Assembly (NCBI RefSeq): GCF_014836595.1
Contig: NZ_JACSQO010000007.1
Coordinates: 140,731-204,730 of the forward strand
Length of the DNA: 64,000 nucleotides
Direction of reading: 5' to 3'
Source: Psychrobacillus faecigallinarum
GTDB lineage: Bacteria; Bacillota; Bacilli; Bacillales_A; Planococcaceae
Positions 18,028-26,897 of this stretch are shown here, in pieces. Position numbers and translations under genes: made by a program. The notes under the pieces are model-generated. The model saw only the letters and a program-made list of their open reading frames with translations, was not told the DNA's origin and made no database searches. The stretch's first letter is position 1, and every line of letters starts with the position of its first letter.

Positions 18028-19404
18028 ATGGGTTTAGAAATGCAAATGTTGTTGGGGTTAGTTATTGGTGTAACGGTTTTAATTTTGCTTGTGTTAAAAA
18101 CTAAAATTCATGCTTTTTTAGCGTTGCTAATTGCCGCTTCTGTAACTGGGCTTATTGGAGGAATGGAGCCTTTAAAGGTAGTTAACTCTATAACTTCTGG
18201 TTTTGGTAACACGCTAGCTTCTATAGGGATCGTTGTAGGGCTAGGGGTAATGATGGGGAGGATTTTAGAAGTAACGGGAGCCGCTGAAAAGCTAGCTTAC
18301 ACGTTAATTCGAGTAGTTGGAAAGAAGAAGGAAGAATGGGCAATGGCCATTGCTGGTTATTTCGTATCTATTCCTATTTTTGTAGATTCGGCCTTCGTCA
18401 TTTTAAATCCTTTAGTAAAGTCATTATCACGTAAAACAGGGAAATCTGTAGTTACATTGGGGGTTGCATTAGCGATAGGGTTAGCAGCAACTCACCATGC
18501 GGTTCCACCAACTCCAGGTCCTTTAGGGGTAGCGGGTATTTTTGGAGTAGATATAGGTGAAATGATTTTCTGGGGATTAATATTTGCTATTCCGATAATT
18601 ATAATAGGTGTTCTTTATGCAAAATGGATTGGAAAACGAATATACCAAGTTCCAGAAGAAGATGGAGAAGGATTTATTCGTAAAGATTCGTCTGAAATGG
18701 TATACAATGATTTTTTAGCAGCTTCTGCTGACAGAGAAAAAGAGCTACCATCGTTTTTCATATCTTTTTTACCGATATTATTGCCAATCATATTAATATT
18801 CTTAAATACCACTTTAACAGCTTTAGAAATAACAGGAGGGTTCTGGGAATATGTACTATTCTTAGGACAACCAATTATCGCTTTAGCACTTGGGTTAGTT
18901 GCCGCAATTTATGGATTGGCTAATCAAATGAAAAAAGAAGAGGCTTTAGAGAGAATGGAAGAAGGAATGACTACGGCGGGTATCATCCTTTTAGTTACAG
19001 GTGCTGGTGGTGCATTAGGAACAGTATTGCGTGACAGTGGCACAGGGGACTATTTAGCTGAAATAATTGCTGGATTGCCTTTGCCTGCTATATTAGTGCC
19101 TTTCTTTATAGCGTCTATTGTACGATTAATACAAGGTAGTGGGACTGTTGCTATGATTACAGCAGCTTCAATCTCTGCTCCAATTTTAGCCAATCTTGAC
19201 GTTAATCTAGCCTTAGCGGCCCAAGCGGCGGCACTAGGTGCAATGTTATTTTCTTACTTCAATGATTCCCTGTTCTGGGTTGTTAACCGTATGTTAGGAA
19301 TCACTAAACTAAAAGAACAAATTCTAGTATGGTCCGTACCTACAACCATTGCTTGGGGTACCTCTTTAATCATGCTAATCATAGCCAATGCCATAGTAGG
19401 CTAA
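18028..19404 (+). CDS. GntP-family sugar-acid:H+ symporter
   Basis: A 458-residue permease with about 12-14 membrane helices. It belongs to the gluconate permease family (ATHHAVPPTPGPLGVAG and GSGTVAMITAASISAP are conserved loops). ATG 18,028 has GAAAGGGG upstream. As the last gene of the DeoR/kinase/PdxA2 operon its likely substrate is a four-carbon sugar acid such as D-threonate, inferred from context. No aldolase or isomerase gene follows, which agrees with the two-enzyme route. Confidence 0.88.
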   Translation: MGLEMQMLLGLVIGVTVLILLVLKTKIHAFLALLIAASVTGLIGGMEPLKVVNSITSGFGNTLASIGIVVGLGVMMGRILEVTGAAEKLAYTLIRVVGKKKEEWAMAIAGYFVSIPIFVDSAFVILNPLVKSLSRKTGKSVVTLGVALAIGLAATHHAVPPTPGPLGVAGIFGVDIGEMIFWGLIFAIPIIIIGVLYAKWIGKRIYQVPEEDGEGFIRKDSSEMVYNDFLAASADREKELPSFFISFLPILLPIILIFLNTTLTALEITGGFWEYVLFLGQPIIALALGLVAAIYGLANQMKKEEALERMEEGMTTAGIILLVTGAGGALGTVLRDSGTGDYLAEIIAGLPLPAILVPFFIASIVRLIQGSGTVAMITAASISAPILANLDVNLALAAQAAALGAMLFSYFNDSLFWVVNRMLGITKLKEQILVWSVPTTIAWGTSLIMLIIANAIVG

Positions 19405-19464
19405 TAGAATACTAGAACATTGCTTCTTATATTTTATGTGTCTGGTATATTTCAAGTGTTTGGT

Positions 19465-19493
19465 ATATTACAGGTGCCTGGCACCTGTAATAT
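19465..19493. repeat. palindromic repeat, copy 1 (CAGGTGCC-T-GGCACCTG core)
   Basis: Fourteen-base perfect arms (19,465-19,478 and 19,480-19,493) around a central T. The left arm is preceded by an imperfect direct duplicate of itself (19,443-19,460 against 19,461-19,478). The copies at 19,635 and 31,721 share the core TTACAGGTGCC but have different, still complementary, outer arms. Confidence 0.8.
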
Positions 19494-19634
19494 AAACAAA
19501 TTATTTTAATATACAAACGCTAATATTCTAATATAATATAGTTGCAATTTTCGTAATAAATACGCTTAAAAAAGGTTTTTTTAATAGAGGAAGTTAGTTG
19601 CAAATAGAGAAGAAAAAATAGGAACTTTTATTTC

Positions 19635-19671
19635 AATAGTGTTACAGGTGCCAGGCACCTGTAACACTATT
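19635..19671. repeat. palindromic repeat, copy 2 (CAGGTGCC-A-GGCACCTG core)
   Basis: Eighteen-base perfect arms (19,635-19,652 and 19,654-19,671) around a central A. Together with copy 1 it fills much of the 374-base spacer between the permease and reductase genes. The remainder is AT-rich and featureless. Confidence 0.85.
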
Positions 19672-19778
19672 TTTATGAGCAAATTTTCAGCATATTTTAG
19701 TGGGTGCGTGATATACTAACAAAATGATTTGGGTTTGAAATTTTTGCATGATTTTTAATAGTTTTAGGAGGAATGGAT

Positions 19779-20327
19779 ATGTCAATCAAGGTAGCAGCTA
19801 TTATTGGAAGTAACAGAAAAGAGTCTTACAATCGTAAATTAGTGGAGTATATGAAGAAGCGTTATGCGGATAAGTTAGTTATTGAGCTTGTTTCTATCAA
19901 TGAAGTAGAAATGTTTAATGCTGATATTGAGAATGATCCTCCGCAAGGTGCGATTGAATTTAAAAAGAATGTTCGTAATGCGGATGCGGTGCTTTTTGCT
20001 GTACCAGAATATAATTTCTCTATTCCTGGTGCTTTAAAAAATGCAATAGATTGGTTATCACGTAGTGGAAATGATTTAGTTGGTAAACCAACTTTCATCA
20101 TCGGCTCTTCAATGGGTGTGCTAGGAAGCGTTCGAGCTCAAATGCACCTTCGTGAGATACTATCTAATCCGAATCTCCAACCACAGCTACTTCCAGGAAA
20201 CGAAGTGTATGTAGGGGCAATTCATACAAAATTGAATGAACAAAATGAAGTGACTGATCAAGCAACAATCGATTTTCTAGATAAAGTAGTAAATAATTTC
20301 ATCGAATTTTATAATAAAGTTAAGTAA
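19779..20327 (+). CDS. NADPH-dependent FMN reductase (azoreductase-like)
   Basis: A 182-residue flavodoxin-like oxidoreductase. The FMN phosphate loop is IIGSNRKESYNRK near the N-terminus, and the PEYNFSIPGALKNAIDW motif that follows is characteristic of the NADPH-dependent FMN reductase/azobenzene reductase family. It is probably a cytosolic quinone, azo or flavin reductase. The ATG at 19,779 is preferred over 19,773 since GGAGGA is then six bases away. It is monocistronic, with a strong terminator. Confidence 0.88.
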   Translation: MSIKVAAIIGSNRKESYNRKLVEYMKKRYADKLVIELVSINEVEMFNADIENDPPQGAIEFKKNVRNADAVLFAVPEYNFSIPGALKNAIDWLSRSGNDLVGKPTFIIGSSMGVLGSVRAQMHLREILSNPNLQPQLLPGNEVYVGAIHTKLNEQNEVTDQATIDFLDKVVNNFIEFYNKVK

Positions 20328-20332
20328 GAGTA

Positions 20333-20368
20333 AAAAGGGAGAAAATCATTGATGATTTTCTCCCTTTT
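20333..20368 (+). terminator. Rho-independent terminator of the FMN reductase gene
   Basis: Seventeen-base perfect arms (20,333-20,349 and 20,352-20,368) with a two-base loop. The stem contains GGGAGAAAATC and ends in TTTT. Confidence 0.85.
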
Positions 20369-20504
20369 AATATATAAAGCATATTTTGATCTCTGTTATA
20401 ATTTTTATTTAGCTTTTCACGCAATTGCTTTTCAAGGTGCTTAGGAGCTTAGTTTTTCGCAAGCCTTGCAATGCAAAAATCTTGTATACTCAGCTCTAGG
20501 TCTA

Positions 20505-21071
20505 TTATTTAATATAGCTAAAATTTTCTAAAGGATAAATTGTCATGTTCACCTTTCCTAAAACGATATCAATAGGTACAAATCCGACACTGGGATTTCT
20601 GCTATCGTTGCTGAAACGCCGATTGTCACCTAGGACGAACAAGGAACCCTCTGGTACGACTACTTCTCCCAAATATTCTTCAAGTGTAAAGTCCTCCGTG
20701 AGCGTGCCATTATCTAATAACTCTTTTTTAAATTCATCTAAATATGGCTCATCGAACTTAGTCCCGTTTATTAAAAGCTCATCGTTTTTATAAGAAATAT
20801 GGTCTCCAGGAATGCCTATAACTCGCTTAATATAATTAGTGTCCGCATCCACTTTAAAAACAATTACATCAAATCGCTCGTAGTCACTTAATTTCGGCCC
20901 TATTTTATTGACCATGACTTTGTCACCACTTTCAAAAGTGGGGAGCATAGAGGCACCTTCTACTTCGATAGGTGTAAACAAAAAATATCGAATTCCAAAA
21001 GCAAATATAACAGCAATTCCAATCGCTCTAAACCACTCCCAAAACTCACTTTTACCATTCATCTCTTTCAA
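20505..21071 (-). CDS. sipS: type I signal peptidase
   Basis: A 188-residue Gram-positive SipS-like leader peptidase that cleaves signal peptides at the outer face of the membrane. One N-terminal helix (about residues 13-32) is followed by the catalytic serine in EGASMLPT and the general-base lysine in YIKRVIGIPGD. LGDNRRFSNDSR is the conserved box E. The TTG at 21,071 has GAGGG six bases upstream. An ATG three codons later is the alternative. The spacer between this gene and the FMN reductase terminator shows nothing else. Confidence 0.93.
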   Translation of the reverse strand: MKEMNGKSEFWEWFRAIGIAVIFAFGIRYFLFTPIEVEGASMLPTFESGDKVMVNKIGPKLSDYERFDVIVFKVDADTNYIKRVIGIPGDHISYKNDELLINGTKFDEPYLDEFKKELLDNGTLTEDFTLEEYLGEVVVPEGSLFVLGDNRRFSNDSRNPSVGFVPIDIVLGKVNMTIYPLENFSYIK

Positions 21072-21157
21072 ATTATTCCCTCACATTCTTCCATTATTAT
21101 TTGCTTTATTTTACCATGAAAATATAAATTATAGAAAAAATAACCTGTTTGAGTACA

Positions 21158-22060
21158 TTATTGATATTGGTTAAGCAATTTGAAAAACTTCACAGTAAAA
21201 TCATGAAATACCTTCTCAGATGGGGATAAATCCCTCGTGACCGGGCTAATCATGCCAACTGTTCTTTGAAGAGGAGGAGAATACAGTGGGATCTTAACCG
21301 TAAACCTAGGAATAGAGTCATAAAAGGTGCTATCAGGCAAAAGTGTTATACCGATCCCAGCGGCAACCAATCCCTTAATAGCATCCATGTCCTCACCCTC
21401 TGAGGAACTTTTAGGTGTAAATCCAAGTGAATTACATGCGTCTATTATAATCTTATGTAATACAAATCCCTTAGGGAATAAAACAAAGTCCTCATTTCGC
21501 AAATCAATCAAGGGAACCTTCTCCTTCTTTGCTAAAGGGTGATTTACAGGAACTAGCACGGAAAAGTTTTCCGTAAACAATATGGTGGTATTAATAGAAT
21601 AATCTTTCGGAGGGAGCGGTCCTAAAAATGCTATATTAATTTCTCGATTTTTTACTGCATCTATTAAATAATCATAAGAGCCTTGTCTTAATTGGAAAGC
21701 CACATTCGGATGCTCTTTTTTAAAGGCAGAAATAACGGTCGGTAATAAATGGCCGGCTAAACTAGTGGGGAAACCGATTTTAATAGTCCCTTTTTCAGGA
21801 TCCAAATATTCGTCAATTTGTTTTTTTGCATAGTCTATAGCTTGAAGAGCTGAAAGGCTATGCTCTAAAAAGATCTTCCCTATTGGTGTCAATTTAACAT
21901 TGCGACCTATTCGCTCAAATAATTCTACTCCCAACTCATTCTCTAAATTAGCTATTTGTCTGCTAACCGCAGACTGAGCAACATGTAAATGTATCGCCGC
22001 TTCCGAAATATGTTCTCGTTCTGCGACTTCTTTAAAGTATCTTAATTGCCTTATTTCCAT
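21158..22060 (-). CDS. gltC: LysR-family activator of glutamate synthase genes
   Basis: A 300-residue LysR-type regulator. The N-terminal winged helix starts MEIRQLRYFKEVAEREHISE and the C-terminal effector domain covers about residues 90-295. This N-terminus and the divergent position in front of gltB match GltC of Bacillus subtilis, which activates gltAB when 2-oxoglutarate is plentiful and represses itself. The ATG at 22,060 has GGAG nine bases upstream. The 120-base space to gltB must hold both promoters. Confidence 0.9.
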   Translation of the reverse strand: MEIRQLRYFKEVAEREHISEAAIHLHVAQSAVSRQIANLENELGVELFERIGRNVKLTPIGKIFLEHSLSALQAIDYAKKQIDEYLDPEKGTIKIGFPTSLAGHLLPTVISAFKKEHPNVAFQLRQGSYDYLIDAVKNREINIAFLGPLPPKDYSINTTILFTENFSVLVPVNHPLAKKEKVPLIDLRNEDFVLFPKGFVLHKIIIDACNSLGFTPKSSSEGEDMDAIKGLVAAGIGITLLPDSTFYDSIPRFTVKIPLYSPPLQRTVGMISPVTRDLSPSEKVFHDFTVKFFKLLNQYQ

Positions 22061-22180
22061 AGTTTTCTCCTAACCTATCTCAAAAGTAGATTGTTTATAT
22101 CCAAATTATATATTGTTTATATTATTTTGAAAACATACAATGTTCCTAACACACTTTTTTGGAAAATGGAGGTCGATTAC
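22061..22180. promoter_or_regulatory. divergent gltC-gltB control region
   Basis: A 120-base AT-rich region between two divergent starts. It contains TATCTCAAAA close to the gltC start and ends with the GGAGGT site of gltB. By analogy with B. subtilis it should carry the GltC binding boxes. I cannot define the boxes precisely from one sequence. Confidence 0.5.
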
Positions 22181-25100
22181 ATGACATTTCACCAGCTACC
22201 GAAAGCACAGGGCATGTATAATCCAGAATTAGAACATGACGCCTGTGGGATAGGTTTATATGCAAATATAAAAGGAACACCAACACATGATATAGTGAAA
22301 AAAGGTTTAGAAATGTTATGTCGTTTGGATCATCGTGCTGGAAAAGGTAGTGATGGTCAAACGGGAGATGGAGCAGGTCTCATGGTACAAATCCCAGATG
22401 TTTTTTTTCGGGTAGTTTGTAGCCAATGGGAAATCCCGGAAAAAGGACAGTATGGGGTAGGTATGTTGTTTTTTACAGAGGCGGATGAAGAAAGACAAGC
22501 GATAGAACAAAGAATAAATGATACCATTTTCGCCGAAGGTCAGGAACTTATAGGGTGGAGGACAGTCCCGACAGATAAAAGTATGTTGAGTGATTCAGCT
22601 AGAAATACTGCACCTGTAGTGCGGCAAGTATTTATTAAAGCTAAAAGTCTTCCTGACTCTTTATCCTTTGAACGGAAGTTATATGTTATTAGGAAACAGA
22701 TAGAGCATTGGGCACAACAAGAAGCTAAAAAATTCTACTGTGCAAGTCTTTCAAGTCAAACAATAGTTTTTAAAGGAATGCTGACTCCTAAAGAAGTAGA
22801 TCAGTTTTATGTGGATTTACAAGACGAGCTTTTTACTTCTGCTTTTTCACTAGTGCATTCTCGATACAGCACTAATACATTCCCTAGCTGGGAGCGTGCA
22901 CACCCAAATCGCTATATTGTTCACAATGGTGAAATAAACACACTACGCGGTAATGTCAATTGGATGAAAGCTCGTGAGCAACAGTTTGTTTCAGATGCCT
23001 TTGGTGATGATTTAGGAAAAATCCTTCCTATTATTGATCCTTCTGGAAGTGATTCATCTATGCTCGATAATGCATTTGAATTTTTTGTATTAGCTGGGAG
23101 ATCTCCGGCACATACAGCTATGATGCTTATTCCGGAACCGTGGACTGAGAATCCTCATATTTCTCAAGAGAAAAAAGCATTTTATGCTTATCACAGCTCT
23201 TTAATGGAGCCTTGGGATGGACCAACAGCTATCTCGTTTACAAATGGCAAGCAGATAGGTGCTATTCTAGATCGTAATGGGTTGAGACCAGCTCGTTATT
23301 ACGTGACAAAAGATGACTACATTATATTTTCTTCAGAAGTCGGAGTAGTAGATATCGAAGAAGATAATATTCTTTATAAGGAGCGTCTAAGTCCTGGAAG
23401 AATGCTTTTAATAGATTTGGAGCAGGGAAGAATTATATCCGATGAAGAAATTAAGTCAGAAATGGCGATGGCTCAGCCTTATCAGCAATGGTTAGAAGAC
23501 TATCAACAAAAGATATTAGTAAATGAAGAAAACATAGAAAATCTTGATGGCCTGTTATTTCGTCAAAAGGCTTTTGGCTATACGTATGAAGACATTCACA
23601 AATATATGCTGCCAATTGCAATAGAGGGAAAAGATCCTATTGGTTCTATGGGGAATGATACCCCGTTAGCTGTATTGTCAGATAGACCGCAATCCCTTTT
23701 CAATTATTTTAAGCAGTTGTTTGCTCAAGTTACCAATCCACCAATAGATTCAATACGGGAGCATATTGTTACATCCACCATGACATTGCTTGGTGCAGAA
23801 GGCGATCTGCTTACCCCTGGAGAAGTTAATGCGAAGCGAATATATTTGGATACACCAGTTTTAACTAATGGGCAACTTCAAGAAATAAAGGATTTGAAGG
23901 ATGAAAGCTTTCAAAGTGGTATTATTTACATTAATATGTCTGAAGATTTGGAAAAAGATTTCCGAAGAATCTCTAAAAAAGCAGACGAACTGATAGAACA
24001 GCGAATCTCTTTAATCATTTTGTCTGATAAATCTCTAAATCAGTCTCAACCAACTATTCCGATTTTATTGGCAGCTAGTCATTTACACCAACACTTGCTT
24101 CGAACAGGTAATCGAACGAAAGTTAGCATTTTAGTGGAATCTGGGGAGTCAAGAGAGGTTCATCAGTTTGCTGCACTTATTGGATATGGGGTAGATGCGA
24201 TTAATCCATATCTTGCATATGCGACCATTGCAGAAGCTATACAAAATGGACACTTAGAATGCAACTATCACGATGCTATAACTAAGTATAGTAAGGGGAT
24301 AGCAGAAGGTGTCGTAAAAGTCATGTCTAAAATGGGTATTTCCACTGTACAAAGCTACAGAGGGGCACAGATATTCGAAGCGGTAGGTATTAGCAAAGAT
24401 GTAATTGAGAATTATTTCACAGGCACTGTGTCTCAGCTTGGTGGGATTGACATAGAAACGATTAGAGAAGAGGCAATTCGTAGACATATACTAGCGGTCG
24501 AATCTACTGTGGATGCTTTAGATTCAGGGAGTGATTTTCAATGGAGAAGCACTGGCGAGCATCATGCCTTTAATCCAAAGACAATTCACACACTTCAATG
24601 GGCAACGCGAAGAGGAGACTACGGACTTTATCGTCAGTATGCAGAAATGGCAAATGAAGAGCGAATAGGCTTTTTACGAAACCTACTGACATTTAAGAAG
24701 GGAACAAAGAAAATCACATTAGATGAAGTTGAATCTGTAGATTCCATTGTGAAGAGGTTTAAGACAGGGGCTATGTCCTTTGGTTCACTAAGTCAGGAAG
24801 CGCATGAAACTTTAGCAATTGCAATGAATCGTCTTGGAGGCAAGAGTAACAGCGGAGAGGGTGGAGAACATCCTAATCGTTATGTAATAGATGCTAATGG
24901 GGATAACCGACGTAGTTCTATCAAGCAGATTGCTTCAGGTCGTTTTGGTGTAAATAGTCACTATTTAGTAGAGGCAGATGAGCTTCAGATAAAAATGGCT
25001 CAAGGCGCTAAACCAGGTGAAGGCGGTCAACTTCCAGGCAATAAAGTATATCCATGGGTAGCAGATGTCAGAGGATCCACAACTGGAGTGGGATTGATAT

Positions 25101-26713
25101 CCCCACCTCCACATCATGATATTTATTCCATCGAGGATATGGCCCAACTCATTCATGATTTAAAAAATGCAAATAGATCTGCGAGAATTAGTGTGAAGCT
25201 CGTTGCCAAATCGGGAGTAGGAACAATTGCTGCGGGTGTTGCAAAAGGCTCTGCAGACGTAATTGTAATTAGTGGATACGACGGTGGAACGGGAGCTTCT
25301 CCAAAAACAAGCATTAAGCATACAGGATTACCTTGGGAGCTAGGACTTGCTGAAGCACATCAAACGTTAATGCTAAATGGCTTACGAAATAAAGTGGTTT
25401 TGGAAACCGACGGCAAACTGATGACTGGAAAGGATGTAGTAATGGCTGCTTTGTTAGGAGCAGAAGAATTTGGCTTTGCTACAGCGCCTCTAATCGTATT
25501 AGGCTGTGTCATGATGCGTGCCTGTCATATGGACACTTGTCCAGTAGGGATAGCAACGCAAAATCCTGAGCTAAGAGACAAATTTAGTGGTTCTGCTGAT
25601 TTTGTCGTTAACTTTATGAGGTTTGTGGCAGAGGAAGTAAGAGAGTATATGGCATTGCTTGGATTTAGAACAGTTGATGAAATGGTAGGAAGAACTGACC
25701 TACTTGAAGTTAGTGATCGAGCAAAATCTCATTGGAAAGCTCAGCAACTAGATCTCTCTGTCCTACTATACCAAGTGAGTGGAGACAGAACATGTAAACA
25801 AAAACAAGATCATCAGCTCGAAAAGTCATTTGACATTAGGGAGCTTATGCCTCAAGTGGAAAAAGCTATTATAAATAGAACAAAGGTTGATCTACAATAT
25901 AAGATTGCTAATACTGATCGAGTTGTCGGTACCATTATTGGAAGTGAAATCTCCAAAAAATACGGGGCAAGAGGTCTGCCAGATGATTCAATTACTTTAA
26001 GATTCAATGGTGCTGCCGGTCAGAGCTTTGGTGCATATATTCCACAAGGAATGACAATGTTTGTAGAGGGAGATGTAAACGACTACTTTGGCAAAGGAAT
26101 TTCTGGAGGAAAGCTAGTTGTTACTTCTCCATTATCAGGAACTTCAGAACAAAATGTTATCGCTGGAAATGTGGCGCTATATGGAGCTACTGATGGAGCA
26201 GTGTTCATTAACGGCCGAGCTGGTGAACGTTTTGCTGTAAGGAATAGTGGTGCAGACGTGGTTGTTGAAGGGATAGGTGACCATGGTTGTGAGTATATGA
26301 CGGGCGGTCGTGCAGTTATCCTTGGGGACGTAGGCAAAAATTTTGGAGCAGGTATGTCCGGTGGTATCGCTTATGTATTGGTTGAAGATATAGAGCAGTT
26401 CAAATTTAAGTGTAATAAAGAAATGATTGGATTTGAGAAACTTCAATCTAAAGAAGAGACTCATAGTGTAAGACAGCTAATCATGGATCATTACTATTAT
26501 ACAAGAAGCACAAAAGCAATGAATATTTTAGACAATTGGAATGAAATGGTGCAAAAAGTAGTCAAGGTTGTACCTAATGATTATAAAATGATGCTAGAAA
26601 AAATTGCTGCATTTAAAAAAGATGGATTAACAGAAGATGATGCAGCGATGAAAGCCTTCCTTTCAACCTCTACAAAACAAGTAGAAAAGAAAGCTACACT
26701 TATCAAAAAATAA
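22181..26713 (+). CDS. gltB: glutamate synthase (NADPH) large subunit
   Basis: A 1510-residue protein that makes two glutamates from glutamine and 2-oxoglutarate. Domain order is normal: N-terminal glutamine amidotransferase whose catalytic Cys (CGIGLYAN, residue 22) should become the N-terminus after removal of a short propeptide, a central domain, the FMN-binding synthase domain (about 850-1240) with the 3Fe-4S motif CVMMRACHMDTCPVG, and the C-terminal beta-helix (about 1260-1500). ATG 22,181 is chosen because GGAGGTCG stands just before it; the frame is open further upstream, into gltC. This gene is named gltA in B. subtilis. Confidence 0.97.
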   Translation: MTFHQLPKAQGMYNPELEHDACGIGLYANIKGTPTHDIVKKGLEMLCRLDHRAGKGSDGQTGDGAGLMVQIPDVFFRVVCSQWEIPEKGQYGVGMLFFTEADEERQAIEQRINDTIFAEGQELIGWRTVPTDKSMLSDSARNTAPVVRQVFIKAKSLPDSLSFERKLYVIRKQIEHWAQQEAKKFYCASLSSQTIVFKGMLTPKEVDQFYVDLQDELFTSAFSLVHSRYSTNTFPSWERAHPNRYIVHNGEINTLRGNVNWMKAREQQFVSDAFGDDLGKILPIIDPSGSDSSMLDNAFEFFVLAGRSPAHTAMMLIPEPWTENPHISQEKKAFYAYHSSLMEPWDGPTAISFTNGKQIGAILDRNGLRPARYYVTKDDYIIFSSEVGVVDIEEDNILYKERLSPGRMLLIDLEQGRIISDEEIKSEMAMAQPYQQWLEDYQQKILVNEENIENLDGLLFRQKAFGYTYEDIHKYMLPIAIEGKDPIGSMGNDTPLAVLSDRPQSLFNYFKQLFAQVTNPPIDSIREHIVTSTMTLLGAEGDLLTPGEVNAKRIYLDTPVLTNGQLQEIKDLKDESFQSGIIYINMSEDLEKDFRRISKKADELIEQRISLIILSDKSLNQSQPTIPILLAASHLHQHLLRTGNRTKVSILVESGESREVHQFAALIGYGVDAINPYLAYATIAEAIQNGHLECNYHDAITKYSKGIAEGVVKVMSKMGISTVQSYRGAQIFEAVGISKDVIENYFTGTVSQLGGIDIETIREEAIRRHILAVESTVDALDSGSDFQWRSTGEHHAFNPKTIHTLQWATRRGDYGLYRQYAEMANEERIGFLRNLLTFKKGTKKITLDEVESVDSIVKRFKTGAMSFGSLSQEAHETLAIAMNRLGGKSNSGEGGEHPNRYVIDANGDNRRSSIKQIASGRFGVNSHYLVEADELQIKMAQGAKPGEGGQLPGNKVYPWVADVRGSTTGVGLISPPPHHDIYSIEDMAQLIHDLKNANRSARISVKLVAKSGVGTIAAGVAKGSADVIVISGYDGGTGASPKTSIKHTGLPWELGLAEAHQTLMLNGLRNKVVLETDGKLMTGKDVVMAALLGAEEFGFATAPLIVLGCVMMRACHMDTCPVGIATQNPELRDKFSGSADFVVNFMRFVAEEVREYMALLGFRTVDEMVGRTDLLEVSDRAKSHWKAQQLDLSVLLYQVSGDRTCKQKQDHQLEKSFDIRELMPQVEKAIINRTKVDLQYKIANTDRVVGTIIGSEISKKYGARGLPDDSITLRFNGAAGQSFGAYIPQGMTMFVEGDVNDYFGKGISGGKLVVTSPLSGTSEQNVIAGNVALYGATDGAVFINGRAGERFAVRNSGADVVVEGIGDHGCEYMTGGRAVILGDVGKNFGAGMSGGIAYVLVEDIEQFKFKCNKEMIGFEKLQSKEETHSVRQLIMDHYYYTRSTKAMNILDNWNEMVQKVVKVVPNDYKMMLEKIAAFKKDGLTEDDAAMKAFLSTSTKQVEKKATLIKK

Positions 26714-26897
26714 AGTAATTTGACTCCTTTATGGAAGAGATTCGGGCTCAAATAGGATAGCACTACGTAAGGCACTTTTGGTAGAGCTGATCAGAGTAAG
26801 TAATAGTTTTACAATGCTCACTGTGACATCTAAAGATGTCTAATTATCGAGTGGAGAAGGCAAACAGTGCGGTACTAAGGAAAGGAGGAATTTTTAT

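Noticed and set aside
26083..26464. Two overlapping minus-strand frames inside the C-terminus of gltB
   Set aside because: Antisense shadows of the glycine-rich beta-helix domain; no start signals or known motif.
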